This document shows, piece by piece, positions 10,503 to 24,233 of a stretch of 64,000 nt of DNA. Positions within the stretch are counted from its first letter, which is position 1, and every line of letters starts with the position of its first letter. A program made the position numbers and the translations under genes. This stretch comes from Rallus limicola (taxonomy: Eukaryota; Chordata; Aves; Gruiformes; Rallidae). The stretch lies in the NCBI GenBank assembly GCA_022605955.1, contig JAKCOZ010000255.1, positions 248,001 through 312,000 on the forward strand. The letters are read 5' to 3'. Under the pieces are notes generated by a model that saw only the letters and a program-made list of their open reading frames with translations, did not search any database and was not told where the DNA came from.

Positions 10503-13079
10503 TGCCCCGTTTAGCATCAGTTTACAGAACAACTGTAAGTTGAAGTTTGAGCTATCTACACACCCCACCCCCACCCCCCCTCCTTGAGTCTCCTGGTGCA
10601 CTAGACATTACTGAAACATTGTTTGTGGAACTCAGAGCCGGATGATCCTTACAAAAGAGAACATTTTTATCAAAGGGATCACTTTGGAAACTCATGACAC
10701 TTATGCATTTCCATAATTATGCTAAATCTCATCTTCTCGCATGGGTCTGCCTTCATTCCAGCTTCTCTTGCTAGTTCTAGAGCCTAGTTATCTATGATAG
10801 AAATTTAGGGTGCCTTTCTCATGTCTTTCAGATTGGTCCATCACATTGGCATCTCTCCTCAATGATGCATTCAACAGATGGAGATCTGATAGATGGGAAA
10901 AATAAATTGCTCAGCATTTTTTCTCATGATATTTTTTTCTACCTTAAGAACAATCCTGTTGCATGTGAGCACTATTCCTTCTTCTACTGAAGGCTGTAGT
11001 TATCATAAACTTCATACCATCCAAGCAGTCAGTTCCCAGCTTAGTAAAGATGAAATAGGAGCTGTGAAGATTAACCAAGAAGAAGAAATCCAAATGATTA
11101 TTTTAAAACCCAATAGCCATTGTGTCACTCCCTCTGAATTTATCAGCGGGAATTCTGGAAGGCTGAATTCAAATGAAAATGCCAATAAGCCATGCCTCAT
11201 TGGTTGTTTTCTTTGTACCACCTCAGGTACAATGGCCTTAAAGTGACTAGATGTTACTTCAACCTCTTGCTGCATAAGCTGCTTCCTCTGAGTTTTAGAA
11301 CTATACCCAGGCACAGGAGAGAAAAAAAATCACTGACATTCGTCATTTAAGCATTTAGGCTCCTTAGGTTGGCAGAAAAGCTTCCAGGCAGGACTCTTAG
11401 GGGTGTTGAGTGTGTGTGTGTAACTTTCCCCAGTGTAGGCAGAGCACGCAGTGGTTTATCCTTTGAGCCGGTGGGAGGAAGGAAAGGGAAAAATGTTTCA
11501 CGAGGCCAACCTGATAGGTTTTCTCCAATGTGTCATTACTGTGTTTCAGAGCATCTGTGTTGCTGCCATATGAACTGGATAGGAACACAAAGTAATCAAT
11601 TTCAGTTGAGAGCACTAATTTATCACCTTGCCATCTTTTATTGCAAGGTAGAGCATCTCTCTCTCTCTCTGTTTCTCCTCTACTTTCTAAATGCAAAATC
11701 AGGACAATAGAGAGACACCCACCCCCCTCCATCTCTTCCCTCTCTCTATCTGTTTATAAGCCCTTGCAATTAAAATAAATGCTCTGAGAAGCAGAAATAT
11801 ACATGATCATCCTCTATCATTCCCTGTTAAAGGGCAAGTGCCACACTGGTTCTCACTGGAAATTACACAGGCAAAGTGAAAATTTTAGCTGCTTGTGCTT
11901 TACTAAGAACCTCCTCTTGCTACATAATCAGTTATACACCAAACCATGGCAGATGCAGAAAACAAGTACCCTTTAATTCTCCCCTATGAAAATTGAAAAA
12001 AAACCCAACTGTTTTTTTGTCCTTGGCATAAATATGCTCCATTGAGGCTGGAAAAAATAATGGTGGTATAATGGACTCTGGCTTTGAGTGTCAGAAGTAG
12101 CCTGCACTTTGCAATCTCATACCCAAGAAAGATCCTGAAAGAGGGCAGGTAAAAAAAAGGCAGAACCTCCCCTAAAGGTATGCCTCCATGGTCTTTCACA
12201 GAATGATGTGAGCTGACTTTGCATGATTCCAGATGGCAGGGAGCCGTTGGACTGCAGTACCACAGAACCAAGCCTGACTATGTTGCCAGTTACAGATACT
12301 TGGCTTCTAGCTTGTCGGTGTTCAAACTGTGGGTTGACTGTGCCCTGTCTGCATGGAAAAGACTCTGTATGGTTCTGGTTTAGCCCTTGTATTCCATATT
12401 CTTTCCAATGCTTGTAAGAACAGAACCCAGTATAAAAGGAAGGAATTCAGTCCATGTGTTTGGTTTGTTTTCTATTGGCAGTTCTCTCAAATCTGAACTT
12501 CTCAAATGACCATCTATTTTTAATATAGCTTTCATACCATATTTGCATCCTTCCCAAGAATCTTTCTAGCCTGCAGTGAAGTGAGTCTGTATAGCCAAGA
12601 AGGTTTGGATTGCACACATGTACACATGGGTAGATCTTCTTTCAGGTCTATTAGACATCTACCTCCTAACTGAAGATGCTAGGAGCAACCTGAACATAGT
12701 GAAACACTTAATATCCTAAGCCAGGTACCTTAATATCCCAGTCTTGCCCTTCTTTGTTTTCACATTGTCTTTAAATACTATTTACCTAAAACTCTATTAG
12801 CTAACAAGTTCTATTTGCATTCATACACTTTGTACTTTCTTTCTTTGCTATTCTTTCAGTCTTAGAACCTTTACAGTAGATGCTAGTCTTTCAACATCAT
12901 TTTCCTCAGAAAAAAAACACCCTAGTTTATGCACACACATGGATGTGTACCATATACTCAACAAACCTGATATTCCTCTGCCATTCCCAATATATCTTTC
13001 TAGGCCCCAATTTCCTAACCAAAAACACATTACAGATCTGATGCTTTCCACAGCCTAGTAGCACATCAATAAACTAGAG
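10503..13079. other. non-coding, nothing recognised apart from short simple repeats
   Basis: Contains a C-rich stretch at 10559-10583 and a short CT run at 11655-11670. Overlapping open frames on both strands around 10893-11732 have no family resemblance. No RNA gene or repeat family seen. Confidence 0.5.
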
Positions 13080-13215
13080 ATTATTGTGCTTTGTCAGGTT
13101 TTATTTTGTAACATTATGGGAAATTCTCTGCTGCTTTGGATGAGTGCATAAACTCTTATTGCTTGACAATTAACAGAGCTAGTAATAGAAAATGCAATGT
13201 AATTTACCTTAGTAC
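13080..13215. promoter_or_regulatory. candidate conserved non-coding element (weak)
   Basis: Non-repetitive block with GAGATTATTGTGCTTTGTC, CTTGACAATTAACAGAGC and AGCTAGTAATAG cores. Regulatory role is inferred from composition only. Confidence 0.25.
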
Positions 13216-16200
13216 AAGGGATTTTGGTTAACAAAAATTAAACTATTGAACTCTCCTCTCGTAGGAGAAGGACATTGTCTCATTATGTGTGCAATTTTTG
13301 TGTGTGTGTGTGGTTAAACAAAACAGCAAGTGGGTGCTGGGCCTTGGGTGGATTTATTATGAAGGCTATGTGGAATTCTTCTAATGTGCTTGCTTTGGAA
13401 CTGGACAAAATGATCCCTTTGCAAAACAAGCATGCTCTAGCCTTTTCTGTGATACATAGAGAGTTCACCCAAATAAATAATGTTGAAGGGGGAGTTCCTT
13501 TATGCACTGTGTAATTTCATTGTGCTGGACACTTCTTACCTCTGCTGCTGAGCTAGGAGGGTCAGAATTCAATTCTGTCCCTCAGCAACTATACACTAGA
13601 AATGTTGAGGGGCCACCACATTGCTCTGAGGACCAGGCAATCTTTTCAGATTGACCTCCAAAGAAGTGGCTTGTGTGCTTTTGATCTCTCTGACCTAGTA
13701 AGGTTGTGTTTCTTTTCCTTTTTTCCCTTTCCCTTAGGAATAGGAAGGAAAGTAAATTTAAGGGAAATGAATTTAAGGTTAATTTCTCCCCTGACAAATA
13801 GAAATTTTAAGCTGTTTAAAAGGAAGCAGCATATAAAGGAATCCATGAGGGAAATGCGGATAAGGAGTTGGGGAGCTGGCATTGGAGGGTTCAAAGAACA
13901 GCTTTAGTTTTCACAGTGCCTAGTGTGGACCTGAAAACATCCATGGAGTAATTGCTTTGTGTAGAGTGTAAGAATAGGGGGGTTTGCATTCACTCTCTTT
14001 TCCTGAGCGTACCTAAAGGAGAATATCAGTAAGAAAATACATTTCAGCACTCCAAGTTTTATCTCTATCTCTTGAATAAAAGTTAATTTTTATATTCTAA
14101 AAGGCATACTTTGACCCATTGCTATTTTCAGTCCAAAGAAATGATCTAATAAAATTTAAGGCCATAATGATTAATTCTTTAAGACCTCCTCATTTTGCAT
14201 AGTTTCTTTATGGTGGGACTTATATCTGAGTCTTAAATGAGAAAAGGGGAAAGGTTAGTGTTTGTCTGTGCCTACCTGTCTGCCTATCCAACCCTTTAAG
14301 GCTTCCAGGGAGAGGGTGGGTCATAGTGCTCATAGTCAATTTTCCTTCCTTGGCATCAAATCAAAGTTTGAGTCAAATACAAGGGTGAGGTTTGGTCTTT
14401 AAAAAATTGCAGAGGGTTATTGAGTTAAGACATTGCATTTCCTAACACATTTCAGTGGACTTTATGTTCTCAATTTAGATAATCTCAGCCTAAGGTAAGA
14501 GTACTGGTCTTTCTTATAACCATAAGCGTGCACGTGGGCAAAACAAGTCAGAAAGGTTTCAACAATGGAACAGTCCAGTTGAACATGGCCTTTGCTGGGG
14601 AATTGGGTATATTTGAACAGTGGGCTTTGTAAGCAAGGCAATAATAGCCTCACATAGACAGATAATGATGGATGTTATGGAATTGTGAATTGGGGTTTAA
14701 AATTGTGCCCTCCTGCCCTCAAACCTCCTTACACATACAAACAAAACAAAGTGGAGTTTGAGATGGAAGCATTAGACTGGATTGGCTGAAAAGCTTTCCT
14801 TTTACTGGAGGGGGTAAGCCTGTATCAGATAGTGTTGAAATCGCCTACTTGACCCTTGTCTAACCTTCAATACAGAACGTACAAAGTAGGACAGAGCTAA
14901 TCCCAGCAAGTAGGTTTAAGCAAACAGACTAACAATTTACTACCACTCAGAGAATGTCACTTTCTGAACTTTCTGCTCACACATGATTTTGGAAACAAGA
15001 GCCATTTAAAGCAGAGGTGCATTACAGGGAGAACATGAAGCTCCACTTCAAGGCTGGTGAAAGTTCCTCGCTTTTCACTAGCACTGAAGAAGACATCCAT
15101 GACTTTGCTAGTATGCATGGTGGAACACACATGATGCATGACTTCTAGAGTACAATACAATGATTCTGCAGCAGGTTTTCTCACTCCCATCCTTTACCCG
15201 AAAGATGTCAGATGTCTCATTAAGGCATTTGCCATGATGTGAAGCATTTTCAATAGCACAAAATAAAAGCAACCACATAAAATATGCGTGTATGGAGTTA
15301 CTGATAGATTTTCTTCTTATGCAACTGCCTATACGAAGGAGTGTTTTTAGGCCAGACACCTCTGGACCCTTCTTGCATTACCTTGGAGCAGAGAGGAAGA
15401 CTCAGAAAAATGAAATGAGGCTATTCTTCAAACCTAGCCTGCTAAATGGAAAAATGTGTTCATTATTTTGCCAAGGCCAGACTGTGCCAGTGCTAACTAG
15501 GTTGATCCGTCCCTCACTTACCAGTTTCAGCCTTATGATGAAATAGAGCAAGAAAGTACTACTCAAATTGGGCAAAAATGCAGGTTCATACTCATTATGG
15601 AATGGACTCTGACCCTCAGATATTACCTTTCTACGTCACAGAGGGTCAAATCATGATGATTTTTAAAAATAGGATTTTTTTTCTACTGCAGCAGACCAAG
15701 CTGTGAGATTATCTTTTCTCACTCCCGAACAGAAAATTTGTGTGGTTCTGAATCTAAATTGTAACCTTGTGGCTGAACGCAACATCTCAGCTTTGTGGTT
15801 GCCAACACCAAAGTCCCCTCAACTTTTAGGGGAGTTTTTGTCTAATTCCAGAGCAGGACATTGTAGCTTAGGTTAATTTTTCATATTTCTAATATCCAAT
15901 AAGATATTGTGATGACAGAGATTATATACAATGTGGATAGACAGTGCATGAAGAGATTATCATAGAGTTGTTTGAGAGGTTTTTATCTATTATGAGGCAA
16001 ATATCACATTCCTTATATTTTTTTTTCCTTGAGATTCTTGGCTATAAATTTGGCCTACAAAAGTGAACTAGAACTTTGTTAGAAGGTTCAACAAGGAGAA
16101 AACCAAGTCAGGCTAAGAAAGAAACTACACTCAAAGGTGAAAGAAGTGCAAAACTAGCAGGCACTGCCATAAATTACTGGGAAAAAACCCTAAATTGTAG

Positions 16201-19200
16201 TTATGCAATTCTTTGTTTGTCTTTTATTATTTGTTTCAGCATGAGAGTCCCTTTTTAAAGGGTGAAGTAATGAAATACTAGCAGCCTGAAGCACGGATGA
16301 AGAGACTGTGAATGTTTCCCACTGAAATATACAGTGAGCTCATTAAAAATATAGTCAATCTTTTTTAATAGTTAAATCATTTTAAGTTTGCTTATATGGT
16401 GCATATAAATCTGGAAGCCTGAATTATTGACTGTTATTAAGCATAATGCCTTGAAACCTGCACTGTTGTTCCCTCTGCACCTTCAGAGTCCTAGGAAAGA
16501 CACTTTCCCTCTCAAATGTGTGTGCTAAAGCCACCAAGACCTTTCCTGAATCCCTTATCCTGTACTCATCCCTTTCCTGAGCTTCCCCAGGTAACAGAGC
16601 CAAATGGTCAGTGCTTGGAGGCAAGGTCAGATTATGAAGAGAATCTCAGAGAAAAGAGAGAAACAAAATCAAGCCTGCAAAAAATAAATAGATGAGGGGA
16701 GTATGGAAAGCCCAAGAGTTTGGTTCTCCTCTTATCTGACTCCTTCTCCCACTGTGCTTCATGCTGAATCTGCTGTCTTATCTGTTTCTCATTTTTGGTA
16801 TGTGATTTTGTTGGCACTAACAGGGATTTTTTTTTCTCCTCTCATTCTGGAAGACATGCCAAAGAGTCCACAGAAAGCTCATATGACAATCTTTTAATGG
16901 TATATGTGAAAGCATGAGGAATTTAAGAGGAAGGAGGAACACACTTGCAATTAAAATCACATGCTACATCCCCGTAAATAGACTTTCACTGAAAGAGTCA
17001 CATCTCAGGCACATGCTGCAACAGTTCCTGCACATGGCTCTAACTGTCATGAAACTGCTTGCTGGTAAAATATTTATACTTCCTCAAGTTATATGCAGAG
17101 GGCACCTTCTTGTGAAGAGGTGTCAGGGGAGGGAACCCAGTGGACGCTTATTCCTCTCCATCATTTAAACTCTTTATAGTAAATGAAAGCCAAAACAATC
17201 CTAACATAGGGTTTTGGGTTTTTTTTTCTCTAGTTGCCAGATTAATTTAGTAGCATCACATTTCTGAATTTGTGATGCAGTCTTTCACGCTCACACAGAG
17301 ATCTGCCCACATACATGGTTGCACTCCCCCGTTTCCTTCCCCAGTCCTCCTGGTTCTGGATCAAATCCGAAACTGAAGACTGGACCTGACATACATAACC
17401 AGTCTGCTTTGGCAGCACAGCTATTTTTAGCTGAAGTGATAAGCTGGAACCACCACAATCAGGTAATTACAAGCAGCACAAGTCTCGCAGCCTTGTGTGG
17501 CTCAGAACTTTCCACCTATTATTTCTGTTCCAGGTATGACAAAGCCTCATACCACTGGTGTTTCTTGGTTTGCAGTTTATATTAACTTCCTTAAAAATGC
17601 GAGTTCTTCCTTCACATCACACTGGCAGGCATTTGTTACTCCTCCAGACAGCACAGTAAGCACAACTATGGTCTTGCAAGGTTGGCTGAACATGTGAGCT
17701 TGCATGTCTAGGACTTCTCACAGTGACTGAATAGTTTGGCAAAAATAGGGTTTGATTTAACCATAACTTCACAGTGTTTTGCTGGCACAAAGCTTTCTCT
17801 TACACCTAGTGCTGAAGGAATGTTGATTTTTGTTTGTAAAATTAAAACAGTTGCATGTGACTTTGGCATAACTGGGTCGAGTTCGTAAAGACATTGTTTT
17901 TAAATGGCCACTGAGATTTGTTACCAAACCATAGAATGATTTGGCTTATTTTTGTCCTGTAAAGTGAAATAGTTTGAAGGTTTACATTGTGTTTATGGTT
18001 AAAAGGGTATTTTATTACTCATTTAATGAAGTTTAGTAGGTTAGCTGAGGTAAGGTTTAGGACTAAAGAAGTTACTCTCATATGTAGAGACCATCAGAAA
18101 TAACACCTCATACATATTCCTTCACAACTGGTTTTTTTAATCTTCTGAGTCTTAGGTACTTATCCCAAATATTCAGGTCTCTGTCCTTCACTGAGATCTT
18201 TATCAATTGGAAAAGTACACCCGTCTTGAAGCTTTAATGTTAAGCACATTTCCACAAGAAAGTATAGCTTTAACAAGGGTGGAAAATGCTCTCCTTAGAA
18301 GAGCAATTATCATTAAAGATTCATTATCAAAAGAATAGTTACCTTAAGCAGAAAAGTATGAACAGTCCCATTGATTCATTCTCCTGACAAAGTGTGACAG
18401 CAATCCCAAGATGAATATATTTCAAAGACTAGTACAAATTTGGTCTGTCTGTCTGCATATAATATGGCTATTGCTATATTACCAGATTGAGCACATCTTT
18501 AACTGATGCCAACAGGCTGATACCTTTAATGATGATATGCTGTTTTACACCACGTGGGAACTTGTTCATATATTTTGAAGCAGTGACTGAACTTTCTCTT
18601 TGGTTTTCTATTCCAGGTCATCTTCTCAAAAGTGTTACCTTCTTCACCAACATCTTAAGAACTCAAAGCCAGCCTTCAGCTTCATGTCGTAGGTTCGTGT
18701 GCCCTCAAACAAGTCGAGATTCAACCACTGTTAATCTGCAGGCACATGTGACACAAACTGTGATTTGCTCCTGACTTTATCATGAATCATTTACATTCCC
18801 CTGCACTATGTAGAGCACTCAAGCTGGAGATGACCCATGCTTGCTTTGTGTATGATAAGGATTTATTCACTCCCTGGCTGAGACCTTGGGAAAAGGAATT
18901 TTTTCATAATTTTACTCTGAAGCAGATTTGGGTGGAGCTACACATGAAGATTTATAGGGGTCTTTAAGATTTTTAATTTAAGATAAAACAGAGATTCATA
19001 TCTTTTAGACTATATGTCTGTATACACACATTAAATTCTAATTATACATAGACTTATGTGTATCATTTTTAAATGATAGATTTGGCTGATTTTAGTAGAA
19101 ATTGAATCCAGTAGATTGAATATTTATTAGTATTATTATATTAAGTCACAATGTACCTTTTAATGTGAAAATAATAACAAAAAGAAATTCCACTTTGACA

Positions 19201-19271
19201 AGAAAAACAATACAATGACTGTAACCAACTGTGTTGGCTTTTTCTCATGTCAGAGTTGGGCAGGAATGCTG
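13216..19271. other. non-coding, about 6 kb with nothing firm
   Basis: Contains a short TG run at 13299-13313 and scattered A/T runs. Open frames are at most about 100 codons with no recognisable product. No RNA gene or classifiable repeat recognised. This is one of the plainest parts of the window. Confidence 0.5.
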
Positions 19272-19332
19272 GACCAAATTATAAAGTCCTTCACCAGGCA
19301 CAAAACTCTCAACAAAATCAATGGGAGTTTGT
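19272..19332. repeat. ancient amniote interspersed-repeat fragment
   Basis: GGACCAAATTATAAAGTCC followed by AAAATCAATGGGAGTTTG matches the recurring pattern GGGCCAAATTCTG ... GAAGTCAATGGAGTT of an old amniote interspersed repeat. I cannot assign a family name with confidence. Similar fragments occur near 33346, 37560, 58060 and 59755. Confidence 0.35.
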
Positions 19333-21289
19333 TTAAATATAGATTTAATTAAATCCACAGAATCTGGCCAGTTATCGGGAACTTTGGTCAGGATGAGAAT
19401 CTTAAGGAGACACTTGATTCTTTCCCATCTCTGCCATTATATAAATGTTATTTTTGCTAGGATATCTTCCTTCACCCCCACCCCCCGAGCAGTTCAGAGA
19501 CAATAAAACACCAGGAATCCCTGAAGAGTGGTAAAATGCTGACATGATTTAAGGAGGAAGACTCTGATAAGAAGATAAAAATCTAATAAACAGAGTCTGG
19601 AGGACCTTGGCAAGTCTCAGCTGCTTGCCAGTGTAAGCAAAGCCCCTCCCAAGGAAAACAAAGGGAACCTTAATCTCAAGGACATTCCACTCACAAACCA
19701 TCTGAAGGAGAAAGTCAAGGCCATGACCTCTGCAGTCTGAAGTTATGAGCATACTGACAAGAAAATATTTGACTTGGTTCAAGAAGCAAAATCAGTCATT
19801 GGATTTTTTAATATCTTTTTTCTTCAATAAGAGACAAAATAATGCAGTGCTGTGTAAATGTGTATATATACCCACCTCTTCCCTCTTCTCACTATTAAAT
19901 GGAAGGGATATTCATGTGCATGTGATACATGCTTACTATTATTATTATGCATGATATATACATTGAATCAAATATCTATGCCCCAAGACGTCCCCAAGAT
20001 AAATAAGCAAATTGTATATGACTGCTGTATTTTTGACTAGACAAGACATAATGTCAACAGATTAAAATGTTGCCTTTGTGTCTTACTCTATGTAACTTTA
20101 GGCCACTTAAAAGCTTCTAAAAGATAGCTGGGCTGTGATTAGTTACAAGGAGTCTAAATTGGTTCAGATAAATCAAATGGAAACACAAAATGCCATCTAA
20201 CAGCCAAAGTTTTCTCAGGCTGCAAAGATTCATTGTCCCTTTTGGTCAACATCTACTTACCCTTACTACTTGATTTTCTGCCCTTCTGTGGACCCTTTAC
20301 ATAGTTTTGGCATCAGAAATTAAGACATCCGTAACATTTAGAAAGTGGGGACCTCAGATTGCCCCACAGCACTTCCTTGAAGTTTCTGTTCTGATTTTGA
20401 AATGCTTATAGGGTTTAAGTGCAAAAGGTACAAAAAAAGGTACGGGAACTTCTTAAGCTTTCTGGATGGTGTGGACTTTGCTGTTGGTAGTCATCACATC
20501 TTGTCATTCAAATTTAAGAAATGGATGATCTTTTCTGAAGTTAGCTCTACAAATCAGCACAGGGCCATAAAAACTTTTCTTTTCCACTTATTGCAGTTTG
20601 TTCCTCTGAGTCTGTGTAAACTTTCCTTATCTTGGAGGAAATTATACCCTGGTGCAGAGGATTAGGACTTGACATGTCACACTCCTCTCACTACGAGAAG
20701 ATCTCCAGCTAAATATTTCATACAGATTTTTAATGCCCCATTTGTTTCCAGATGTTGGTAACTTTATTAAGGTTAATTGTACTGCCCTGAAATGTGTCTA
20801 TGAAGAACATTATTCACACACGTTGTTGCAGCTCACTAACTCTTTGGGTTTCCTTACCAATTCCTAACACTTTGATTTCATCACTGGAAGTTGTACTGTT
20901 CTCAGACCTGCTTTGCTAGTGGAGACCAGCAGAAGCATCTTGAGATACCAAATCACTAAGACATAATGTCAGATATAAGTAACCCTCTGAATATTCAGAA
21001 AGGCACCAGACGGACCACATTTCTTCTTAGAAAAATAAATAATGCAATCCATGCATAAGATAAATCATTATTTTTGTCAGTGCTCCACCAGAAGCCGGGA
21101 ATTTGAATTTTGAGCTGGGAGGGAGGAAGTTGTACAACATAAAGACAAGCAAGGATGATCTGTTAGAGAGATAATCCTGACAAGCAGAATTTGGGTTCAG
21201 TCTGGAACTAGGCTAGCATCCGTCAGAAGCCTGAACTAATCTGAACTGAACCCTGCCCCTCCAATAACCTGCCTTGTTGTTGTGGCACC
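19333..21289. other. non-coding, nothing recognised
   Basis: Unique AT-rich sequence. A short block near 20740-20830 (AACTTTATTAAGGTTAATTG) has some regulatory-like character but is too small to call. No genes or repeats recognised. Confidence 0.45.
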
Positions 21290-21425
21290 TGATGACATTT
21301 TCTGCCGTGTTGTGTAATGACTTAAGGGCTGTAATGGGTTGCATGCTGTTAAATGTCATCAAATGCCATGAATCATAAACAATCCTGGCTTCTAAACCAG
21401 AGATTAGGGATATTTATGAAGTTTA
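21290..21425. promoter_or_regulatory. candidate conserved non-coding element
   Basis: Non-repetitive block with TGTGTAATGACTTAAGG, CTGTTAAATGTCATCAAATG, CATGAATCATAAACAATCC and CAGAGATTAGGG. It contains SOX-like (AACAAT) and homeodomain-like (AATCC, TAAT) cores. No open frame. Inference only. Confidence 0.35.
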
Positions 21426-21469
21426 GTCTCAGGTTGAGTTTTCCAGACTCTTGAAGTTCAGAGGGTTCC

Positions 21470-21504
21470 TTTTATTCTTCTTTTTTTTTTTCTTTTTTTT
21501 TTTT
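21470..21504. repeat. T-rich low-complexity tract
   Basis: Thirty-five bases almost all T with isolated C, A and G. The minus-strand open frames over it owe their length to this tract. Confidence 0.8.
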
Positions 21505-22191
21505 ATTGCACAGACTGCTTCCTGCTGCCGTGATTGACCCTGCTGCTAATATACCCAAACTGCAGAGCTTGATGTTAATCCAAAGGAGTTGAATGTCTGA
21601 ACTGATTGCCTGCTGACAGCCAGTGTAAAACTCAAAAGCATGACTGCAGATATCGAGATTAGATATTGGAAGACCAAAAGGGAAAAAAAAAAAAGAAGGA
21701 TGCAACTGTGTCTTCTCTGCAGAAGCATCAGGAAACAATCCTTATTATCCCACTCCTTAAGTGCAATTTCTGGCTTCCAAACTTTGCAATGTTGCAAACC
21801 TTTTATTGATCCTATAAGAATGAAAGCAGATACAACAAAGAAGCCATAAAGCACAAAGATAAAAGAGGAATAAAAGGGAGAAGGCACTTACTGTTGTTTG
21901 TTATAGTCTTAAAAGGAATTAAGTTTAAAAAAAAAAAAAGCAAAGAAAAAAGATAAGCACCATAAAAAGTAGTGAGAGGGTGCAAAATACAGATCTGGCT
22001 GTAACTGGCCATATGTACACTGATTCATAGTGCCATGCTCATTTGGGGAGATGCTCCATTGGGCGGTTCTCTAGATCCTTGCTTTTGTTTTACTTTATGT
22101 GAATTTCCTGGAGAAAGCACTGAGGATTAAATTTATATTCAGTGCTGGATTACTTTTCACTTATGGCTTTACTGGAAGAGACAAGGGAATT

Positions 22192-22223
22192 ACACACACA
22201 CGCACACGCACGCACACACACAT
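22192..22223. repeat. CA dinucleotide microsatellite
   Basis: About sixteen CA units with interspersed CG variants (CACGCACACGCACG). An ordinary, probably polymorphic, microsatellite. Confidence 0.95.
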
Positions 22224-22539
22224 TTTCTAGTGCCATTGAATGAGTCTTCTTGGCCACGCTGTGTTATAGGTTTGATACTTGTGCACACACCTGACTGATC
22301 CCATTTGGATTTGTTCTCCCCATTCCTATTAATAGTTGTTGGACAAAGATTATCTATCTGTAAGTGACAAGGATCTCATGTTGTCTGCCAGGTCATCTGA
22401 TGCTGTTCAAGATAAATGCTCATAAGTCTTATTTGAAAGCTCTTTTCAGCCAAATGGAAGCATTTGGTGAAACCCTCTAAGAAAAAAACGGACTTATGTG
22501 GTCTGTAAAAGGCCTGATTCTGCCCAAACCTGCAGCTGG

Positions 22540-22640
22540 GGAACTAACCTTCTTACATATTTATTATGGCAAGCAGCACTGACACTGAGCAAGTGTAAAT
22601 ATTCATTAATAATGACAAATCATTCTGGATGCTGCACACA
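22540..22640. promoter_or_regulatory. candidate conserved non-coding element
   Basis: Contains CATATTTATTATGGCAAGC and AATATTCATTAATAATGAC. The dense ATTA cores in complex sequence suggest a homeodomain-bound element; this is inference. Confidence 0.3.
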
Positions 22641-23039
22641 GGCAATAAAGGAAGGTGCTCCTGCATAAATAAACAAGCAGACATATCTGAAGGTTTTAGA
22701 TGTTATTCTGGCATTTCCAAAGTCCCTTAATGGTGTGGATGTTCCATCTTCAGCTCCTTTGGACCTGTTTGGAAATCCTGCATTTGGGCAAGTCCTGAGC
22801 ACCTAAAAGCATCTGCTTCAAACCCAGGGCTAAAAGCAAACAGTTTGTGTTTATATGCTACTTTACAGCTGAGCTGAGCTCTTAGAAACGTAGGCAACCA
22901 TCCACCCATCTTCAACTCTCCCTCCCCAGCACTCCCTAAACTTGTATTAGGAGTTGAGGAAGAAGTCAGAGGTGGTTATTGTGCACAAATCATCTGCTGG
23001 CTGAAGTTTTTGGTGGCAGCCAAGAGAGAAGAAGGAAAA

Positions 23040-23300
23040 AAAATTAGAAAAATTTCAATTTCAGGACCATTATTATTTTCATTAATCATAAGAGGCGCTG
23101 TCACCCCTGTCCTTATTCTTTAGAGGGAGATCTATTATACGGTCCATTTAGTCCAAGCCATATTACCTCATATGTTTTCCTGGCTGACCAAATAAGACTT
23201 AAGAGATAAAACAATTTACTGTTCATTATGATCCGTGTCACTGGAATCAATCTATTAACCTACATTAACTGGATATGTGACGATAGCTCACATACACGCT
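23040..23300. promoter_or_regulatory. candidate conserved non-coding element, left half of a pair
   Basis: Complex, non-repetitive sequence with TTTTCATTAATCATAAGAGG near 23077, GACCAAATAAGACTTAAGAG near 23187, and ATCAATCTATTAACCTAC near 23246. It lies directly left of the polypurine tract. No coding frame. Enhancer role inferred. Confidence 0.4.
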
Positions 23301-23307
23301 TCTCCGA

Positions 23308-23406
23308 TTTAAAAAAAAGAAAGAGAGGATAAGGGAGGGGCTGAAAGGAGGGGGGTGGAAGGGGAGAGGGAGAGAGAGAGAGAGAGAGAGAGAGGGGAAA
23401 GGAAAT
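23308..23406. repeat. polypurine tract with GA microsatellite core
   Basis: About 100 bases almost entirely A and G on the plus strand: an A8 run, G-rich blocks, then an uninterrupted GA run at about 23364-23394. It could adopt triplex (H-DNA) structure. The minus-strand Ser-Leu-Ser-Leu open frames here are its translation, not genes. Confidence 0.9.
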
Positions 23407-23690
23407 CAAGGCCCATAAAGTGCAGCAGACGTATAATTTGCCAAGCGAATACAACTTCATTTTCCAGCGGCCACTGCTGCGCCCTCCACATCTTCACGCA
23501 GCCCCTGACCTGTGAAGAATTCTAACAAATTGGCTTCTATTGTGAAGCCAAAAGGTGCCATCAATGAAGGGACGGTTCGCTGGTCCTAAAGTATGATGGG
23601 AAATCGCAGGCTGGAATAAAGAGCTGAGTTTTATGAAGTTAACCCGTTGAGGTTAAATCCAAGCGGGGAGGCTGGAGCAGGCTCTTGCCC
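23407..23690. promoter_or_regulatory. candidate conserved non-coding element, right half of a pair
   Basis: More GC-rich than its surroundings and complex. It contains GCCAAGCGAATACAACTTC, AACAAATTGGCTTCTATTG, GGAAATCGCAGG and TTAACCCGTTGAGGTTAAAT, the last a near-palindrome around 23639-23658. CpGs are more frequent here than in flanks. Could be an enhancer or a distal promoter; no transcript evidence is visible. Confidence 0.4.
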
Positions 23691-24233
23691 CTTCTGATGA
23701 CTCAAGAGGGAGAAGAGGATTTATTCAGATCTCTTTCCCAAATGCAGGGAAATGTCACTTGCAAGGCAGAAAGAAGAGTTTCTGGCATGCAGTCGAAGCA
23801 ACTTCTGCTGTGTCACAGTGTGGATTCATTCACTCTCTTTTGCTCTCTTGCTCTCCATGCTTGATAGATTGTAAGTGTCTAGAGGGAAGAAAGCGAATCA
23901 ATAGGTGGTATTCTTGATGCTCATTTGCACAGCAAAATAACTTTTGAGTAAACAGCCAATGAGTTAAGGTAGTGCCACCTCTACACAGCTCCATCAGTCT
24001 ATTTACTCCAGATTTGCACTTGCTTATTAAGAGCTCATCTGGGTGCAGGTGGGTTTTTTTCTGTCATACCTTCCTCCAACATGTTGGGGTCCTGCTAATA
24101 GCTAGGAGATGTTTTCCTCATGCTGATTGCCTCAGCGCCTTCTGACTCAGCCGTGCTTGCAGAGGGAAGGCTGTGCACACCCATAAGCTGGCAGGGACTC
24201 TGCCTTGCTCCAAGTTGCTCTCTCTGTGTCTAG
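23691..24233. other. non-coding flank of the protein-like frame
   Basis: Has an AP-1-like TGACTCA at 23699 and another near 24143. Ends in a pyrimidine-rich stretch (CCAAGTTGCTCTCTCTGTG) and TAG at 24231-24233, which looks like a splice acceptor. Nothing else recognised. Confidence 0.4.

Noticed and set aside
10192..10587. 131-codon open frame with hydrophobic stretches
   Set aside because: It starts at GTG with no upstream ATG, lies inside the probable LTR relic, and ends in a C-rich low-complexity tail.
23260..23497. Minus-strand frames rich in alternating Ser and Leu
   Set aside because: They are translations of the GA microsatellite.
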